The notes: generated from the letters alone by a model not told the origin. DNA of 64,000 nucleotides from Thermoplasmata archaeon (GCA_020348445.1 CP070751.1:4383723-4447722); one strand, 5' to 3'. Positions 38,241 to 50,340 are shown, counted from the stretch's first letter. Numbers and translations: made by a program.

Positions 38241-38786
38241 ATGATGTATGTGAAGATACCTCTTGAGAGGGTGGGCGTTCTTGTGGGTAAGAACGGGGAG
38301 ATCAAAAAGAAAATAGAGGATGAAACTGGCACATCCCTTGTTATCGATTCAAAAAGTGGGGATGTAACAGTTGATGATTCTAATTCACAGGATCCAATTC
38401 TAACTTTGAAGTCAGCTGACATGGTAAAGGCGATAGGCCGCGGTTTCTCCCCTGAGAAAGCCCTGAAGCTGCTTTCTGATGAGGTCTTTTTTACGTTGAT
38501 CGATATAAGGGATTATACTGGAAAGAATCAAAAACATGTGCGTCGGGTCAGGGCCAGGCTCATCGGGACCAAGGGAAAGACCAGAAAGCTCATCGAGGAG
38601 TTAACTGGTGTTTCTGTGTCCATTTACGGCAATACAGTGGGAGTGATAGGGGAAAGCCTTGAGATGAACATAGCAGTTTCAGCAATAGAGATGCTGCTAA
38701 AAGGAAGCGAGCACTCTGCTGTTTACGGTTTTCTTGAGAAGAAACGAAGGGATATTGAGCTTGCAGAGATGGATTTTTTAAATTGA
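38241..38786 (+). CDS. KH-domain RNA-binding protein (Dim2/Pno1/Krr1 family)
   Basis: 181 residues with two KH domains: the first with VGVLVGKNGEIKKKIEDETG (~10-29), the second with RLIGTKGKTRKLIEELTGVSVSIYG (~109-133), each keeping a GxxG loop. Archaeal homologues of Dim2/Pno1 bind the 3' end of 16S rRNA and work with RIO1 in ribosome assembly. Located 3 nt after rio1, almost certainly in one transcript with it and aIF1A. Ends in a typical tail MLLKGSEHSAVYGFLEKKRRDIE. Confidence 0.93.
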   Translation: MMYVKIPLERVGVLVGKNGEIKKKIEDETGTSLVIDSKSGDVTVDDSNSQDPILTLKSADMVKAIGRGFSPEKALKLLSDEVFFTLIDIRDYTGKNQKHVRRVRARLIGTKGKTRKLIEELTGVSVSIYGNTVGVIGESLEMNIAVSAIEMLLKGSEHSAVYGFLEKKRRDIELAEMDFLN

Positions 38787-38790
38787 CTAA

Positions 38791-40887
<2,097 letters not shown>

Positions 40888-40930
40888 AGTAATTAATGTG
40901 ATTGGGTTAATTTAGAAAGGAGTGAGAGTA

Positions 40931-43381
40931 TTGGCTGATGAAATCGAAGCAGAGGAAGAGGAGCAAAAACGGGTGATATTCCGCTCAATCGAGGACGAGA
41001 TGAAGACCTCTTACATCGATTATGCAATGAGTGTCATAGTGGGAAGGGCTCTTCCAGATGTCAGAGACGGTCTAAAACCCGTTCACAGGCGGATTCTCTA
41101 TGCCATGCAGGAATCTGGTATGACCCCAACAAAGCCCTACAAAAAGTCCGCCAGAATCGTTGGTGAGGTCCTTGGTAAATACCATCCCCACGGGGACATG
41201 GCTGTTTACGACTCCATGGTTAGGATGGCCCAGGATTTTTCTTTAAGATACATGCTTATCGACGGCCAGGGTAACTTCGGTTCAGTTGACGGTGATTCGG
41301 CAGCAGCCATGAGATACACCGAATCGCGGCTCAACAAAACAGCCCAAGAGATGCTCGAGGACATCGATAAAAATACAGTGGATTTCATCCCAAACTACGA
41401 CGGCTCGTTAAAAGAGCCCGTTGTTCTCCCCTCTAAACTGCCGAACATGCTCATAAACGGCTCATCAGGTATTGCCGTGGGCATGGCCACCAATATGCCC
41501 CCTCATAATCTCGGCGAGGTCGTGGATGGAATCATCCAAATGATCGACGAGCCTGAATCCGACGTAAACGAGATAATGAAGTTCATAAAGGCCCCAGATT
41601 TCCCAACAGGGGGAATAATATGCGGAATAAACGGCGTTCTGAGTGCATATACCCTGGGCAGGGGATTGATTCGCGTTAGGGCAAAGACAAAAATCGAACA
41701 GGGCAAAAAAGACAAGGACCGTATTATAGTCACAGAGATTCCTTATCAGGTAAATAAGTCCAATCTCCTTGAGGCAATAGCCAATCTCGTGAAGGATAGA
41801 AAGGTCGACGGAATAACTGATTTAAGGGACGAATCAGACAGAAAGGGAATGCGCATAGTAATTGAGCTGAGAAGGGACGCCATACCCGATATAATTCTGA
41901 AACAGCTCTACAAGCACACCCAGATGCAGACCACGTTCGGAATAATAAATCTCGCCCTGGTGGACAACCAACCAAAGGTTCTCAGCCTCCCCGATATAAT
42001 CCATCACTTCATCTCCCACAGAAGGGAGATGGTGAGAAGAAGAACCGAGTTCGAGCTGGACAAGGCCGAAAGGCGGGCCCACATCCTTGAGGGCCTGATG
42101 GTTGCCCTGGACAACATAGACGAGGTCATCAACATAATAAGGAAATCAAAATCCCTTGATAATGCAAGAGATTCCTTGAAGGCCAAGTTCCTCATAACAG
42201 ACGAGCAAACAAAGGCGATTTTGGAGATGAGGTTACAAAAGCTCACAGGCCTTGAAAGACAGAATGTAAAGGACGAGCACGAGAGTATCAAGAAAAGTAT
42301 TACCCAGTATCGGAAAATCCTTGAAAGCGACACTGAGATATATGAAATAATAAAGAGCGAGCTTAGGGAAATCAAGGAGAAATATGGTGATTCCAGACGA
42401 TCCGAGATCGACTACGAGGCAGCTGACGACTATGACATAGAGGAGCTCATACCAGATGAGGAGGTCGTGGTGACCATCACAAATACTGGATACATAAAAA
42501 GGCTGCCACTTGACACCTACAGAATTCAAAAAAGAGGTGGGATCGGACTCATGGGCATGGGGACAAAGGAGGAGGACTATGTAGTTGACCTATTTGTCAC
42601 CTCAACCCACAATTACATACTATTTTTCAGCAACAAGGGCAAGGTTTACTGGCTTAAGACCTACAAGATCCCGTCTGGTGGGCGGCATGCAAAAGGCAAG
42701 GCAATAATCAATCTGCTCCCCAGGCTTGATCGGGGCGAGATCATCAACGCCGCCATTTCTGTAGAGGAATTCACCTCGGCCCAGTACCTCACATTTGTCA
42801 CCAAGAAGGGAAGAATTAAAAAGACAGTTCTAAGCGCCTACAAGAGGCCCATGATAACAGGAATAAAGGCTGTAACCCTCCGCGAGAGCGATGAGCTTGT
42901 AGAGACAAAGCTCACAAACGGCCAAAAAGAGATCATCATAGCCACTAAAAATGGCCAGGCTGTCAGGTTCCAGGAGGGTGATGTAAGGCCCATGGGCAGG
43001 GTGGCAAGCGGTGTTATTGGAGTAAGGCTCAAAGGTGACGATGAGGTTGTGGGCATGAGCGTTGTAGAGGAGGACTCCATACTTCTCACCATCACAGAAA
43101 ACGGCTATGGAAAGCGCTCTCCTGTTTCCTCTTACAGAAAGACCAAGAGGGGGGCATCAGGAGTTATTACAATCAAGACCACGGAGAGAAACGGCAAGGT
43201 CGTTTGTACAAAAGAAGTCTCAGCCGACGACGAATTGATAGTTACAAGTCAGAATGGAATGATAATAAGAATCCCTGTCAGAGGAATCAGCGTCCAGGGC
43301 AGGGCCACCATGGGAGTTCGGGTCATGAAAATGAAGGAAGGGGATAGGGTCGTGAGTGTGGCTAGGCTGGTCCAGGAGTGA
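40931..43381 (+). CDS. gyrA: DNA gyrase subunit A
   Basis: 816 residues from TTG 40931 ([33 protein letters not shown]), 5 nt after GGAGTGA; a GTG three codons upstream lies inside that site. The cleavage domain has [33 protein letters not shown] and the catalytic Tyr in [11 protein letters not shown] (~118). The C-terminal pinwheel starts with a GyrA-box-like QKRGGIG (~536), which marks true gyrase rather than topoisomerase IV. 43 nt after the gyrB stop, so one operon. Confidence 0.96.
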   Translation: MADEIEAEEEEQKRVIFRSIEDEMKTSYIDYAMSVIVGRALPDVRDGLKPVHRRILYAMQESGMTPTKPYKKSARIVGEVLGKYHPHGDMAVYDSMVRMAQDFSLRYMLIDGQGNFGSVDGDSAAAMRYTESRLNKTAQEMLEDIDKNTVDFIPNYDGSLKEPVVLPSKLPNMLINGSSGIAVGMATNMPPHNLGEVVDGIIQMIDEPESDVNEIMKFIKAPDFPTGGIICGINGVLSAYTLGRGLIRVRAKTKIEQGKKDKDRIIVTEIPYQVNKSNLLEAIANLVKDRKVDGITDLRDESDRKGMRIVIELRRDAIPDIILKQLYKHTQMQTTFGIINLALVDNQPKVLSLPDIIHHFISHRREMVRRRTEFELDKAERRAHILEGLMVALDNIDEVINIIRKSKSLDNARDSLKAKFLITDEQTKAILEMRLQKLTGLERQNVKDEHESIKKSITQYRKILESDTEIYEIIKSELREIKEKYGDSRRSEIDYEAADDYDIEELIPDEEVVVTITNTGYIKRLPLDTYRIQKRGGIGLMGMGTKEEDYVVDLFVTSTHNYILFFSNKGKVYWLKTYKIPSGGRHAKGKAIINLLPRLDRGEIINAAISVEEFTSAQYLTFVTKKGRIKKTVLSAYKRPMITGIKAVTLRESDELVETKLTNGQKEIIIATKNGQAVRFQEGDVRPMGRVASGVIGVRLKGDDEVVGMSVVEEDSILLTITENGYGKRSPVSSYRKTKRGASGVITIKTTERNGKVVCTKEVSADDELIVTSQNGMIIRIPVRGISVQGRATMGVRVMKMKEGDRVVSVARLVQE

Positions 43382-43397
43382 AAAAATATCCCAGGAC

Positions 43398-43477
43398 CCC
43401 CCTACAACCACTGAGGATCGTGTATTCATTTGAGGGCATACCTCGGTATTCAAGGTGTTGGAGGTGTGTAGGGGGGG
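43398..43477 (+). terminator. Large palindrome after gyrA
   Basis: CCCCCCTACA (43398-43407) and TGTAGGGGGG (43468-43477) are a perfect 10-bp inverted repeat around 60 nt. Inside, ACTGAGG and CCTCGGT (43411-43417 / 43442-43448) and GAGGGCATACCTC (43433-43445) give alternative inner stems. No T-tract follows, so it may be a structured RNA end or a small element rather than a normal terminator. Confidence 0.5.
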
Positions 43478-43649
43478 AGTTATCATCAAATCCTTATAAG
43501 ATAGCACTTTTGTTGTCATTATCTTAAAAGATACGCACCATCTGGCCGCGTTTTTCCTTGCTATGGTCCCATTATGCGCCAACTTCGTTTCTCATAAATT
43601 CGACAATTATAAATATGTCCTTTATGATTCAACAAATGGAGGGAATTTC

Positions 43650-44474
43650 GTGCGAAACACATCCAGAAATGGCACATTTTTGGTATGTTCGATATTCATG
43701 ACTATTTTGGTTTTGTTGAACTTTTTTTGCCCCACATCTGGTGATCCTCAACCATCCTATGCAAACAACATCTTATATCTTCATTATGACGATGATCAAG
43801 ATGGCGATAATAGATCCTGGATGAATGCAAGTGCCGATATGATAAGTGGTGGATATAGTGGAAGTGCGGGAATTGGTTCCTTTACATTGGACTTTCCAAT
43901 GAAGCCGTCATTGGACAGAATATTACTCCCTGATCCTGATGTGCAATATAATGTGGTGGTAACACTGCATTTAGATGCTGACGCGACCAACCCATTAAAT
44001 CCGATATCACCGTTGCGGAATGTTTGTATAGAATTGAATATAGGCAATAGTCAAACCCGTGCCGAGGCCCCAGACAATGTAGACCCAGGCTATATCACTT
44101 TCAATCTCCATATAGGAATGAATAGGATTGAAAACGGAACATCAATTCTTCTTACAGTCCATTTTGAAGTGATTGAGGGCAGTTATAACTTGCATGCCGA
44201 TGGATCAAGTTTAATTACCTTTTCATTGTTGGAGGATACTGATTTTGATGGAGACCCTGATTCCACTGATTTAGATGACGATAATGATGGTTTTACAGAT
44301 GAGAAAGAAATTGCGGCGGGGACAGATCCAAAGGACCCGAATTCTAAACCGTCCTCGGATGGGGATGACGGAAATGGAGGTGGATTTGTGTCTCAGTCAT
44401 GGCCATGGATATTAGGTATTACTGTTTTGATTATCATAGTCCTTGTTGTAGTTTTTGTGTATAAAAAGAGATAA
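43650..44474 (+). CDS. Secreted, C-terminally anchored protein with calcium-binding-type Asp repeats
   Basis: 274 residues from GTG 43650, which follows GGAGGG (43638-43643) and places the signal peptide (FLVCSIFMTILVLLNFFCPTSG) at the N-terminus. The body is a beta-rich domain of unknown family. Residues ~195-240 carry thrombospondin type 3-like Asp repeats (DTDFDGDPDSTDLDDDNDGFTDEKE in two parts), typical Ca2+ ligands, then a Ser/Asp/Gly linker, a membrane helix (WILGITVLIIIVLVVVFVY) and a basic KKR tail. Probably displayed on the outside of the membrane. TATA-like ATTATAAATATG about 40 nt upstream. Confidence 0.75.
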   Translation: MRNTSRNGTFLVCSIFMTILVLLNFFCPTSGDPQPSYANNILYLHYDDDQDGDNRSWMNASADMISGGYSGSAGIGSFTLDFPMKPSLDRILLPDPDVQYNVVVTLHLDADATNPLNPISPLRNVCIELNIGNSQTRAEAPDNVDPGYITFNLHIGMNRIENGTSILLTVHFEVIEGSYNLHADGSSLITFSLLEDTDFDGDPDSTDLDDDNDGFTDEKEIAAGTDPKDPNSKPSSDGDDGNGGGFVSQSWPWILGITVLIIIVLVVVFVYKKR

Positions 44475-44477
44475 AAA

Positions 44478-44592
44478 GGGGCCGCCCAGCCCTGAGGATT
44501 AAGAAATAATTGTATTATAATTACAACCGAGGGGCGTAGTGGCTCAAAGTATTAATTTAATTATCAATTTGAATTGAACCACGGCGGCCCCA
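44478..44592 (-). repeat. tRNA-tail element behind tRNA-Pro
   Basis: GGGGCCGCCCAG (44478-44489) is an exact copy of the tRNA-Pro 3' end (44620-44631); GGCGGCCCCA (44583-44592) is the same tail inverted, giving a 9-bp GGGGCCGCC/GGCGGCCCC stem. Inside are TTAAGAAATAATTG (44499-44512), the core shared with the tRNA-Gly element, a stem TTGTA...TACAA, and TGGCTCAA/TTGAACCA (44550-44557 / 44573-44580). On the tRNA strand it is followed by T5 (44473-44477). The linker AATTTAATATAAAA (44599-44612) separates it from the tRNA. Confidence 0.75.
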
Positions 44593-44618
44593 CGTATCAA
44601 TTTAATATAAAATTAGAG

Positions 44619-44693
44619 TGGGGCCGCCCAGATTTGAACTGGAGTACCAGGCTCCCAAAGCCCGAAGGATTGACCAAGCTACCCCACGGCCCC
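44619..44693 (-). tRNA. tRNA-Pro (TGG)
   Basis: Minus strand, 75 nt, G1 at 44693, A73 at 44619, CCA not encoded, no intron. Acceptor GGGGCCG/CGGCCCC pairs fully; anticodon stem CGGGC/GCCTG with loop TTTGGGA gives anticodon TGG; T-arm TCCAG-TTCAAAT-CTGGG. Its 3' end is copied in the element downstream. Confidence 0.95.
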
Positions 44694-44801
44694 AAATGGC
44701 ATGAGGTGATGTGGGCGAGAATATAGTATCACTCCCTAAAAACTTTACCATGTTTTTTTAAGGGTTTGATAAATAAAAGAATATAAGTTACCTAGAGCAA
44801 T

Positions 44802-45554
44802 ATGGGTTGGATGACCCCTTTCTTTGATGACATTGCAGATATATACGACGAGACGCGTGGCCTCCCAAATGAAACAATGAATCATGTTGTTAAAGTCCTT
44901 GTAGATCAACTCCAAGATCATAATCCAGTTCTTGAGATAGGGGTTGGAACAGGTAGGCTTGCTAAGCCGCTGCAAAAGGAGGGAATTGAGGTTTTGGGGA
45001 TCGACATTTCAGAGATCATGCTGAAAAAGGCTCTGGAAAAAGACCTTGCTAACCTGATACTCGGTGATTGCTGTGCGCTACCCTTTAAAGGTTCATCCAT
45101 TGACTCCATAATCAGCGTGCACGTACTTCACCTTCTTGAAGATTACAATATTGCTTTATCCGAGATTGCCAAGGTGGGAAAAAGAAACTTGATATCCATC
45201 CTCTATAAAAAAACGGGATTCAGTGTTCGGGAGGAATTCAGGGAGGCTGTGTCCTCTTGTGGATACAATTTAAAAATGCCTGGCTTCGGTGAACAGGGCC
45301 TAAAAGATATGGTTCCTCCAAAATCGATTGTCCCCATCGAATCCTTTAAAGATAATTTTCTGATAAAAGAGAGAATAAAGTTCTTGGAAGACAGAAAACA
45401 TTCCTACACTGAGAAAATTCCTGAGGAAATTCACAAGTCAGCTATTGATTATCTCCTAGAAAAGCATGAAAATGATCTAGATTCATATCCTGTAAGTGAA
45501 ATTGAAGTTGTGGTTTGGGATATCGCAGATTTGAAAGGATTCACTGCTTTGTGA
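44802..45554 (+). CDS. Class I SAM-dependent methyltransferase
   Basis: 250 residues. Motif I PVLEIGVGTGRLAKPL (~43-58), the acidic end of strand 2 in VLGIDISEIML (~66-76) and the motif LILGDCCALPFKGSSIDSIISVHVLHLL (in two parts, ~85-112) define the Rossmann-fold SAM-binding domain of the Methyltransf_11 group. The C-terminal third is a lineage-specific extension (~130-250) that may choose the substrate, which cannot be told from sequence. AATAAAAGAATATAAG lies about 20-35 nt upstream and no ribosome binding site is seen, suggesting a short or absent leader. Confidence 0.85.
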   Translation: MGWMTPFFDDIADIYDETRGLPNETMNHVVKVLVDQLQDHNPVLEIGVGTGRLAKPLQKEGIEVLGIDISEIMLKKALEKDLANLILGDCCALPFKGSSIDSIISVHVLHLLEDYNIALSEIAKVGKRNLISILYKKTGFSVREEFREAVSSCGYNLKMPGFGEQGLKDMVPPKSIVPIESFKDNFLIKERIKFLEDRKHSYTEKIPEEIHKSAIDYLLEKHENDLDSYPVSEIEVVVWDIADLKGFTAL

Positions 45555-45618
45555 TTTAACATTCACCAATAAAATATTATTCTGATAGTGTATTCTCATA
45601 AGATAATCAGGGGTAGAT

Positions 45619-47448
45619 ATGTTCGAGGTCCTAAAAAGAAATGGCCTGGCAAGAACCGGAAAATGGCTCATTGAAGAGCAGGATAAGGAAGTGGGAACAC
45701 CAAATATTCTGTTTTTGAATACTGACAGGATCAAAGCACCGCAGGAGGCTGAGGTTTTAATTGTTGATTCCGAAATCCCAACTGATTGGCCCTACATCAA
45801 ATCCGGCCACAGCCTCTTTTCAATATCTGATGATAATATTGATGATTACACTGTCTCACCATATCTTGTTTACCCTCCCAGCCAAAAAGAGATAAATGAT
45901 TATGCTGCCAAACTAAATAAGGATAACATAACAAGCAAGGTATTTGTTGTAGCTGGAAAAGATGAATCCATCGCAGATTCAGTATCAGATGTGGATGCCG
46001 AGGTTTTTGTTCTTCCAAATGCGCCTCATTTGATTACAAGGCCAAGGTCATTTGTTAATACCCTAGTGAACCTGCGAGAGTCAATCGGATACCAGAGAAT
46101 GATTTACACTCCGGGATTGGGAACTCCTTCCCATATTGCTCTTTTATTGTACTGTGGTGTAGACCTTATTGATTCCATCCCCCTTGTATTGAATGCGAGA
46201 CTTGGTTACTTTCTTTTCACTCATACCAAACTTCAAAAAGAAGACATAACCGAAGATATCTGCTTTTGCCCTGCTTGCCGTGAAGGTAAAAAGGATTACG
46301 AATCTATTCTGGCCCATAATTATTATGCAGCCCTTTCAGAGCTTAAAACAGTAAGAAATACGATTCATCTGGGTCAACTCAGGGAACTTGTTGAGGCACG
46401 AGTTCGAGCCGAGCCCTGGATGGTTTCAGTTCTTCGAATCCTAGACAGGGAAAATTACCCATTTTTGGAAAGGAATATCCCAGTTTCCGGAGGATCCATA
46501 ATTGCCACAACCAACGACTCACTCCAAAGGCCAGTAATTATCCGCTTCAGAAACAGAGTCAGGGATAGATACAAAAAACCCCAGTCAAAGAAAGTCCTGC
46601 TTCTTCTTCCTTGCTCTGCTAAGAAGCCTTATTCGTTTTCGAAAACCCACAGGATCATAAGATCTGCATTTAAAGAACTTACAAATAGACATGTGATTCA
46701 TGACGTTGTGATAACCTCACCTCTGGGTGTCGTGCCAATGGAGGTGGAGCTGTTCTATCCGGCGCAGAACTATGATATTCCAGTAACAAGGACCTGGAGC
46801 AAGGACGAAATATCCATGATTCAGGAGGGAATTTCCGAGTTTCTGAAAAAGAATCGATACGACGGTATTGTTGTTTATTTACCTGAGGATTACAAGTTTG
46901 TAGGCGAAGTCCTTGATGACCACACAAATACCTGTATCGATACTACCACATCTTCTGCTTCCCTTGAAAAACTCAAGGAAGTATTGAATGACCTTGTGCT
47001 GCCCTATGATAAGATAGGTGCAAAGAAAGCCATGAGAGAAAGCATGGATTGTTTTGCACGGTTTCAATTCGGGATTGCAGGAGAGAAACTTGTTAAAGAT
47101 GCAGAGATAAAGGGGCGCTACCCAAACCTGAGAATAATAAGAGATGGAGTACAAATTGGAATGCTTGTGGGTGATAGGGGAATGATATCGTTAACGTTAG
47201 AAGGTGGTAAGATATTGGCCGAGGAAAATTCTTATCGAGTAAAGATTCACGATTTTCAACCCAAGGGAAGCATTTTTGCAGTTGGAGTAAAAGATTCCGA
47301 TGATGAAATTAGAATAGGTGACGATGTTGTGGTTCTCAGGGATAACGAGCTAGTTGGGGTGGGTGTTGCCCAAATGAATCCTGATGAGATGATAGAAAGC
47401 GAAAGGGGCGAGGCAGTGAGAATTAGGCATCTTGTAAAATCGAAATGA
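45619..47448 (+). CDS. arcS: Archaeosine synthase subunit alpha (ArcS/TgtA2)
   Basis: 609 residues. It catalyses a late step of archaeosine formation at position 15 of tRNA, acting on preQ0-modified tRNA. The N-terminal two-thirds is TGT-like with zinc ligands CFCPAC...LAHNYYAAL (~213-245), then the ArcS-specific LLPCSAKKPYSFSKTHRIIRSAF (~331-353) and VTSPLGVVPMEVE, and a C-terminal PUA domain (~530-605: YPNLRIIRDGVQIGML..., GDDVVVLRDNELVGVGVAQMN). The CSAKKPYSxSKxH motif is diagnostic and separates it from TgtA. ATG after GGGG; ATGA overlap with the next gene. No RaSEA or QueF-L gene is in the window. Confidence 0.93.
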   Translation: MFEVLKRNGLARTGKWLIEEQDKEVGTPNILFLNTDRIKAPQEAEVLIVDSEIPTDWPYIKSGHSLFSISDDNIDDYTVSPYLVYPPSQKEINDYAAKLNKDNITSKVFVVAGKDESIADSVSDVDAEVFVLPNAPHLITRPRSFVNTLVNLRESIGYQRMIYTPGLGTPSHIALLLYCGVDLIDSIPLVLNARLGYFLFTHTKLQKEDITEDICFCPACREGKKDYESILAHNYYAALSELKTVRNTIHLGQLRELVEARVRAEPWMVSVLRILDRENYPFLERNIPVSGGSIIATTNDSLQRPVIIRFRNRVRDRYKKPQSKKVLLLLPCSAKKPYSFSKTHRIIRSAFKELTNRHVIHDVVITSPLGVVPMEVELFYPAQNYDIPVTRTWSKDEISMIQEGISEFLKKNRYDGIVVYLPEDYKFVGEVLDDHTNTCIDTTTSSASLEKLKEVLNDLVLPYDKIGAKKAMRESMDCFARFQFGIAGEKLVKDAEIKGRYPNLRIIRDGVQIGMLVGDRGMISLTLEGGKILAEENSYRVKIHDFQPKGSIFAVGVKDSDDEIRIGDDVVVLRDNELVGVGVAQMNPDEMIESERGEAVRIRHLVKSK

Positions 47449-48314
47449 GGCAAAACATGATCATGATAAGAACTATGAAGGATACCGAGATAGAGGCTAT
47501 ACTTTCTCTTCGCAGAAAATTATTTGGAGATTTTTTTGAGAATAGGTTCAGAAATTACATTAAGAAAAATCCAGGCTCCATTTTGGTAGCTGATTCAGAT
47601 AACAAGGAGAACAAGATTCTGGGATATGCCTTTGCCTATCCATGGCGCTCTTCGGAGGGAGTGGTGCATCATCTATATTCTTCAGATGATCATCAAAACG
47701 AGATTGAATGCGAACTTTTAAATCGATTGGAGCAAAACTTTTTAAAAAAAGAGCTTAGAGGTATGAGGATCATGGTACGAGAGGATCAAAGGAGCCTCAT
47801 TAGAAACTTAAATGCTTTGGATTTTAAATTGGAGACAGAGCTTGTGACCTTTGAAAATGATGACTTGACAGCCATGGATATATTGGATCTAGGCAACAAA
47901 AAAGTCGAACTAAAAGATTTTGAAAATCAGTTCATTGACGATATCATCGAAGTCGAAACCAAATGCTTCAAACCATCCTGGCATCAGAGCAAAGAGGACT
48001 TCCTTTCCTTTGGAAAAAGACAAAATGTTTGGTTCAAAGTGGCTTTTGTGCAAGATGACATGGTGGGTTACCTTCAGATCATGGCATCTGGTGGTTTGGG
48101 ACATCTAGGCAGGGTGGCTGTTCTGCCTGAATATCAAAGAAACGGAATTGGTACGAGAATCGTTTCAGAGGCTATGAAGTGGTTCAATTTAAAAGAAGTA
48201 AAGAAAATCAAACTGAGGAGCCCCCTGGACAATTCTCCAGCGCATAGTTTATATAGGAAGTTCGGATTCAGGGAAATCGGAAAAGAATTTGATTTTTACA
48301 AGAAGTTGGAATGA
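47445..48314 (+). CDS. Tandem GNAT-family N-acetyltransferase
   Basis: 289 residues, overlapping the arcS stop by ATGA; an alternative ATG at 47457 has TGAGGC ahead of it. Two GNAT folds: a degenerate N-terminal copy (~1-135) and a C-terminal copy (~155-289) with the acetyl-CoA loop GRVAVLPEYQRNGIGTRIV (~223-241) and the final ...NSPAHSLYRKFGFREIGKE. Only the second appears able to bind acetyl-CoA. The substrate is unknown; coupling to arcS could hint at RNA or translation-related acetylation, but this is guesswork. Confidence 0.85.
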   Translation: MRQNMIMIRTMKDTEIEAILSLRRKLFGDFFENRFRNYIKKNPGSILVADSDNKENKILGYAFAYPWRSSEGVVHHLYSSDDHQNEIECELLNRLEQNFLKKELRGMRIMVREDQRSLIRNLNALDFKLETELVTFENDDLTAMDILDLGNKKVELKDFENQFIDDIIEVETKCFKPSWHQSKEDFLSFGKRQNVWFKVAFVQDDMVGYLQIMASGGLGHLGRVAVLPEYQRNGIGTRIVSEAMKWFNLKEVKKIKLRSPLDNSPAHSLYRKFGFREIGKEFDFYKKLE

Positions 48315-50257
48315 TCATGAAAAAGCCCATTTTTGCGGTGTTCATAATATGTACTTTACTTGCATGTCCTATCCAAGGAGGGGATGAAATTGTTCTGGAT
48401 AATGAAGAAGAGGGGCCTATAACACCTCTTGATTACTATGAAGATTACATCGAGATAATAGGTGATGGACATATGCATTCTAGTCACAAGGGTGGCGCAA
48501 GTAATGTTCACGAGATGGCCCAAAAGGCCCAAGAAAGAGGTTTGGACTGGATCTTCATCACCGATTACAATACAATCGCTGCAAAGCAGGATTGCTTAGA
48601 TGAAACCAATTATACCTTCATCTGCGGTTTAGGTGAAGAAGTAATGGTTTTGGAGAACGGTAACTATACCAACGAAATAATTGCCTGGGGTATTGATTTA
48701 GTGATCCATGGACAGGTGGACAATAATTATACAGTCGGTGATGTAATAGACAGAATTCATGAACAAGGAGGACTTGCGTACATTCCCCATCCACTGGCAC
48801 CTGACGATGACGACAATTACGATTACTTTGGAGTCTATGATGACTTCGACGCCATGAGTATCTATCATGGGTATGCAGGATTCAATGATGATCCATTTAT
48901 CCCTCAATTGAGAATGGATGGAAACGCCCTTAGAAAATGGGACGAGTATTTGACCAATGGTTATCGAAAAACCGCATTGGGGGAAAGCGATTGCAAGAAC
49001 GCAGATAACACCCCAGATTACGGCAGTGTGGATTACAGGAGAGGAGCCGTGGGTTATCCTCGTAACTATATTTACGCCAGGGAATTTAGTGTTCGCGGTA
49101 TCGTAGAGGCCGTCAGACATGGCCGAATATATATTTCAGATGGTCCAACAATGAACTTCACAATAGATGGTAAGATCATGGGAGATACCATATACTCGAG
49201 TGCCCAAAAGACCTTAAATATCAGTGTTACAGGTAATGCAATTGAGGCATCTGATGTCAGGATCATCAGCAATGGTGGGGGAGTAATTTATTCTGAGCTG
49301 GTCTCTTCTGGTCCCTTTTCGATTTCATACAGCTATTTGGCAAACACAGACTCCTATTTTCGTGCTGAAATAAGAACAAATAATAGTGAAACATTCCCTA
49401 ATCCATTCAAAGGAGAAACCAATATCTCCTTCTCAAATCCAATATTTTTTGATCTGAGTCCATATGAGGAGAATCCCAATTCGCCCTCGAACTTAAAAGC
49501 CTGGATAAACGGAATCGATGTTGTACTTAATTGGACAGCTTCTGTCTCCCCAGATGTAGTGCATTACAATATTTACAGAAGTACGACTGAAAATGGATTC
49601 GACTTCACATATCCCTATGCTCTAACCTCAAAAACTTCTTGGGTAGATAAAGGTGCAGGTGACGGAGACTCCAATAACTATTACTATATTGTCAGGGCTG
49701 TCGACAAACAACTTTACAACGATACCAATCTGATTACTGCTGGAAAATATGTCAATTTTTTAAATCAGGGTTGGAACATGGTGTCCACTCCGCTTATCCT
49801 GACAAAAACTGACGTGAAAAACGTTCTTCAAACTGTGAATGATACCCTCGTAAATGCCCTCACCTATGATTCCTCTGATAAAACCGATCCCTGGAAGAGC
49901 ACAGGTTCAGGTGATTTTATTCAAATTAACAACACCATGGGTTTCTGGTTGTATGTAATTACCTCGGATTACCTGATCACAGCCGGTATCATCCCCTCTG
50001 TTACAATCATTCAATTGTACCCAGGATGGAATTTCGTGGGTTACCCCTCATACATGAACCGCTCACTGGAAATAGCATTAAGCGGTATGAATTGGGAAAG
50101 CGTGCAGTTCTTTGACTTAAAAGATATAAAGGGAGATTGCTGGAAGCACAACTCCACTTCAAAACCTGCTCACTTAAATGATCTTGATTTGATGACAACT
50201 GGAAATGGTTATTGGATATACACCAGCCAAGGTGGCACCTGGACCGTTTTTTCCTAG
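48311..50257 (+). CDS. Secreted PHP-domain (CehA/McbA-like) protein with FN3 domain
   Basis: 648 residues, ATGA overlap with the GNAT gene. Signal peptide (~1-22, hydrophobic FAVFIICTLLACPIQG). PHP metallo-hydrolase-like domain (~45-285) with GDGHMHSSHKGG (~51-62), LDWIFITDYNT (~77-87), GEEVMV, YIPHPLAP (~156-163) and GESDCKNADNTPDYG (~227-241). The usual TDHN has become TDYN and the usual GSDAH has become ESDCK, so two metal-binding His are missing. A beta domain (~290-385) and a fibronectin type III domain (~393-478) follow. The C-terminal ~170 residues (GWNMVSTPLI, YPGWNFVGYPS, GNGYWIY) are a repeated beta module seen in archaeal secreted proteins. Possibly a binding rather than a catalytic protein. 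Confidence 0.8.
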   Translation: MIMKKPIFAVFIICTLLACPIQGGDEIVLDNEEEGPITPLDYYEDYIEIIGDGHMHSSHKGGASNVHEMAQKAQERGLDWIFITDYNTIAAKQDCLDETNYTFICGLGEEVMVLENGNYTNEIIAWGIDLVIHGQVDNNYTVGDVIDRIHEQGGLAYIPHPLAPDDDDNYDYFGVYDDFDAMSIYHGYAGFNDDPFIPQLRMDGNALRKWDEYLTNGYRKTALGESDCKNADNTPDYGSVDYRRGAVGYPRNYIYAREFSVRGIVEAVRHGRIYISDGPTMNFTIDGKIMGDTIYSSAQKTLNISVTGNAIEASDVRIISNGGGVIYSELVSSGPFSISYSYLANTDSYFRAEIRTNNSETFPNPFKGETNISFSNPIFFDLSPYEENPNSPSNLKAWINGIDVVLNWTASVSPDVVHYNIYRSTTENGFDFTYPYALTSKTSWVDKGAGDGDSNNYYYIVRAVDKQLYNDTNLITAGKYVNFLNQGWNMVSTPLILTKTDVKNVLQTVNDTLVNALTYDSSDKTDPWKSTGSGDFIQINNTMGFWLYVITSDYLITAGIIPSVTIIQLYPGWNFVGYPSYMNRSLEIALSGMNWESVQFFDLKDIKGDCWKHNSTSKPAHLNDLDLMTTGNGYWIYTSQGGTWTVFS

Positions 50258-50340
50258 CTAAGAATGGTCTAATCCTCCCTTTTCACCGAAATTTCTATTA
50301 AACCCTATCTCCATGAACCCGCTCCCAAAAAGGTGAAAGA

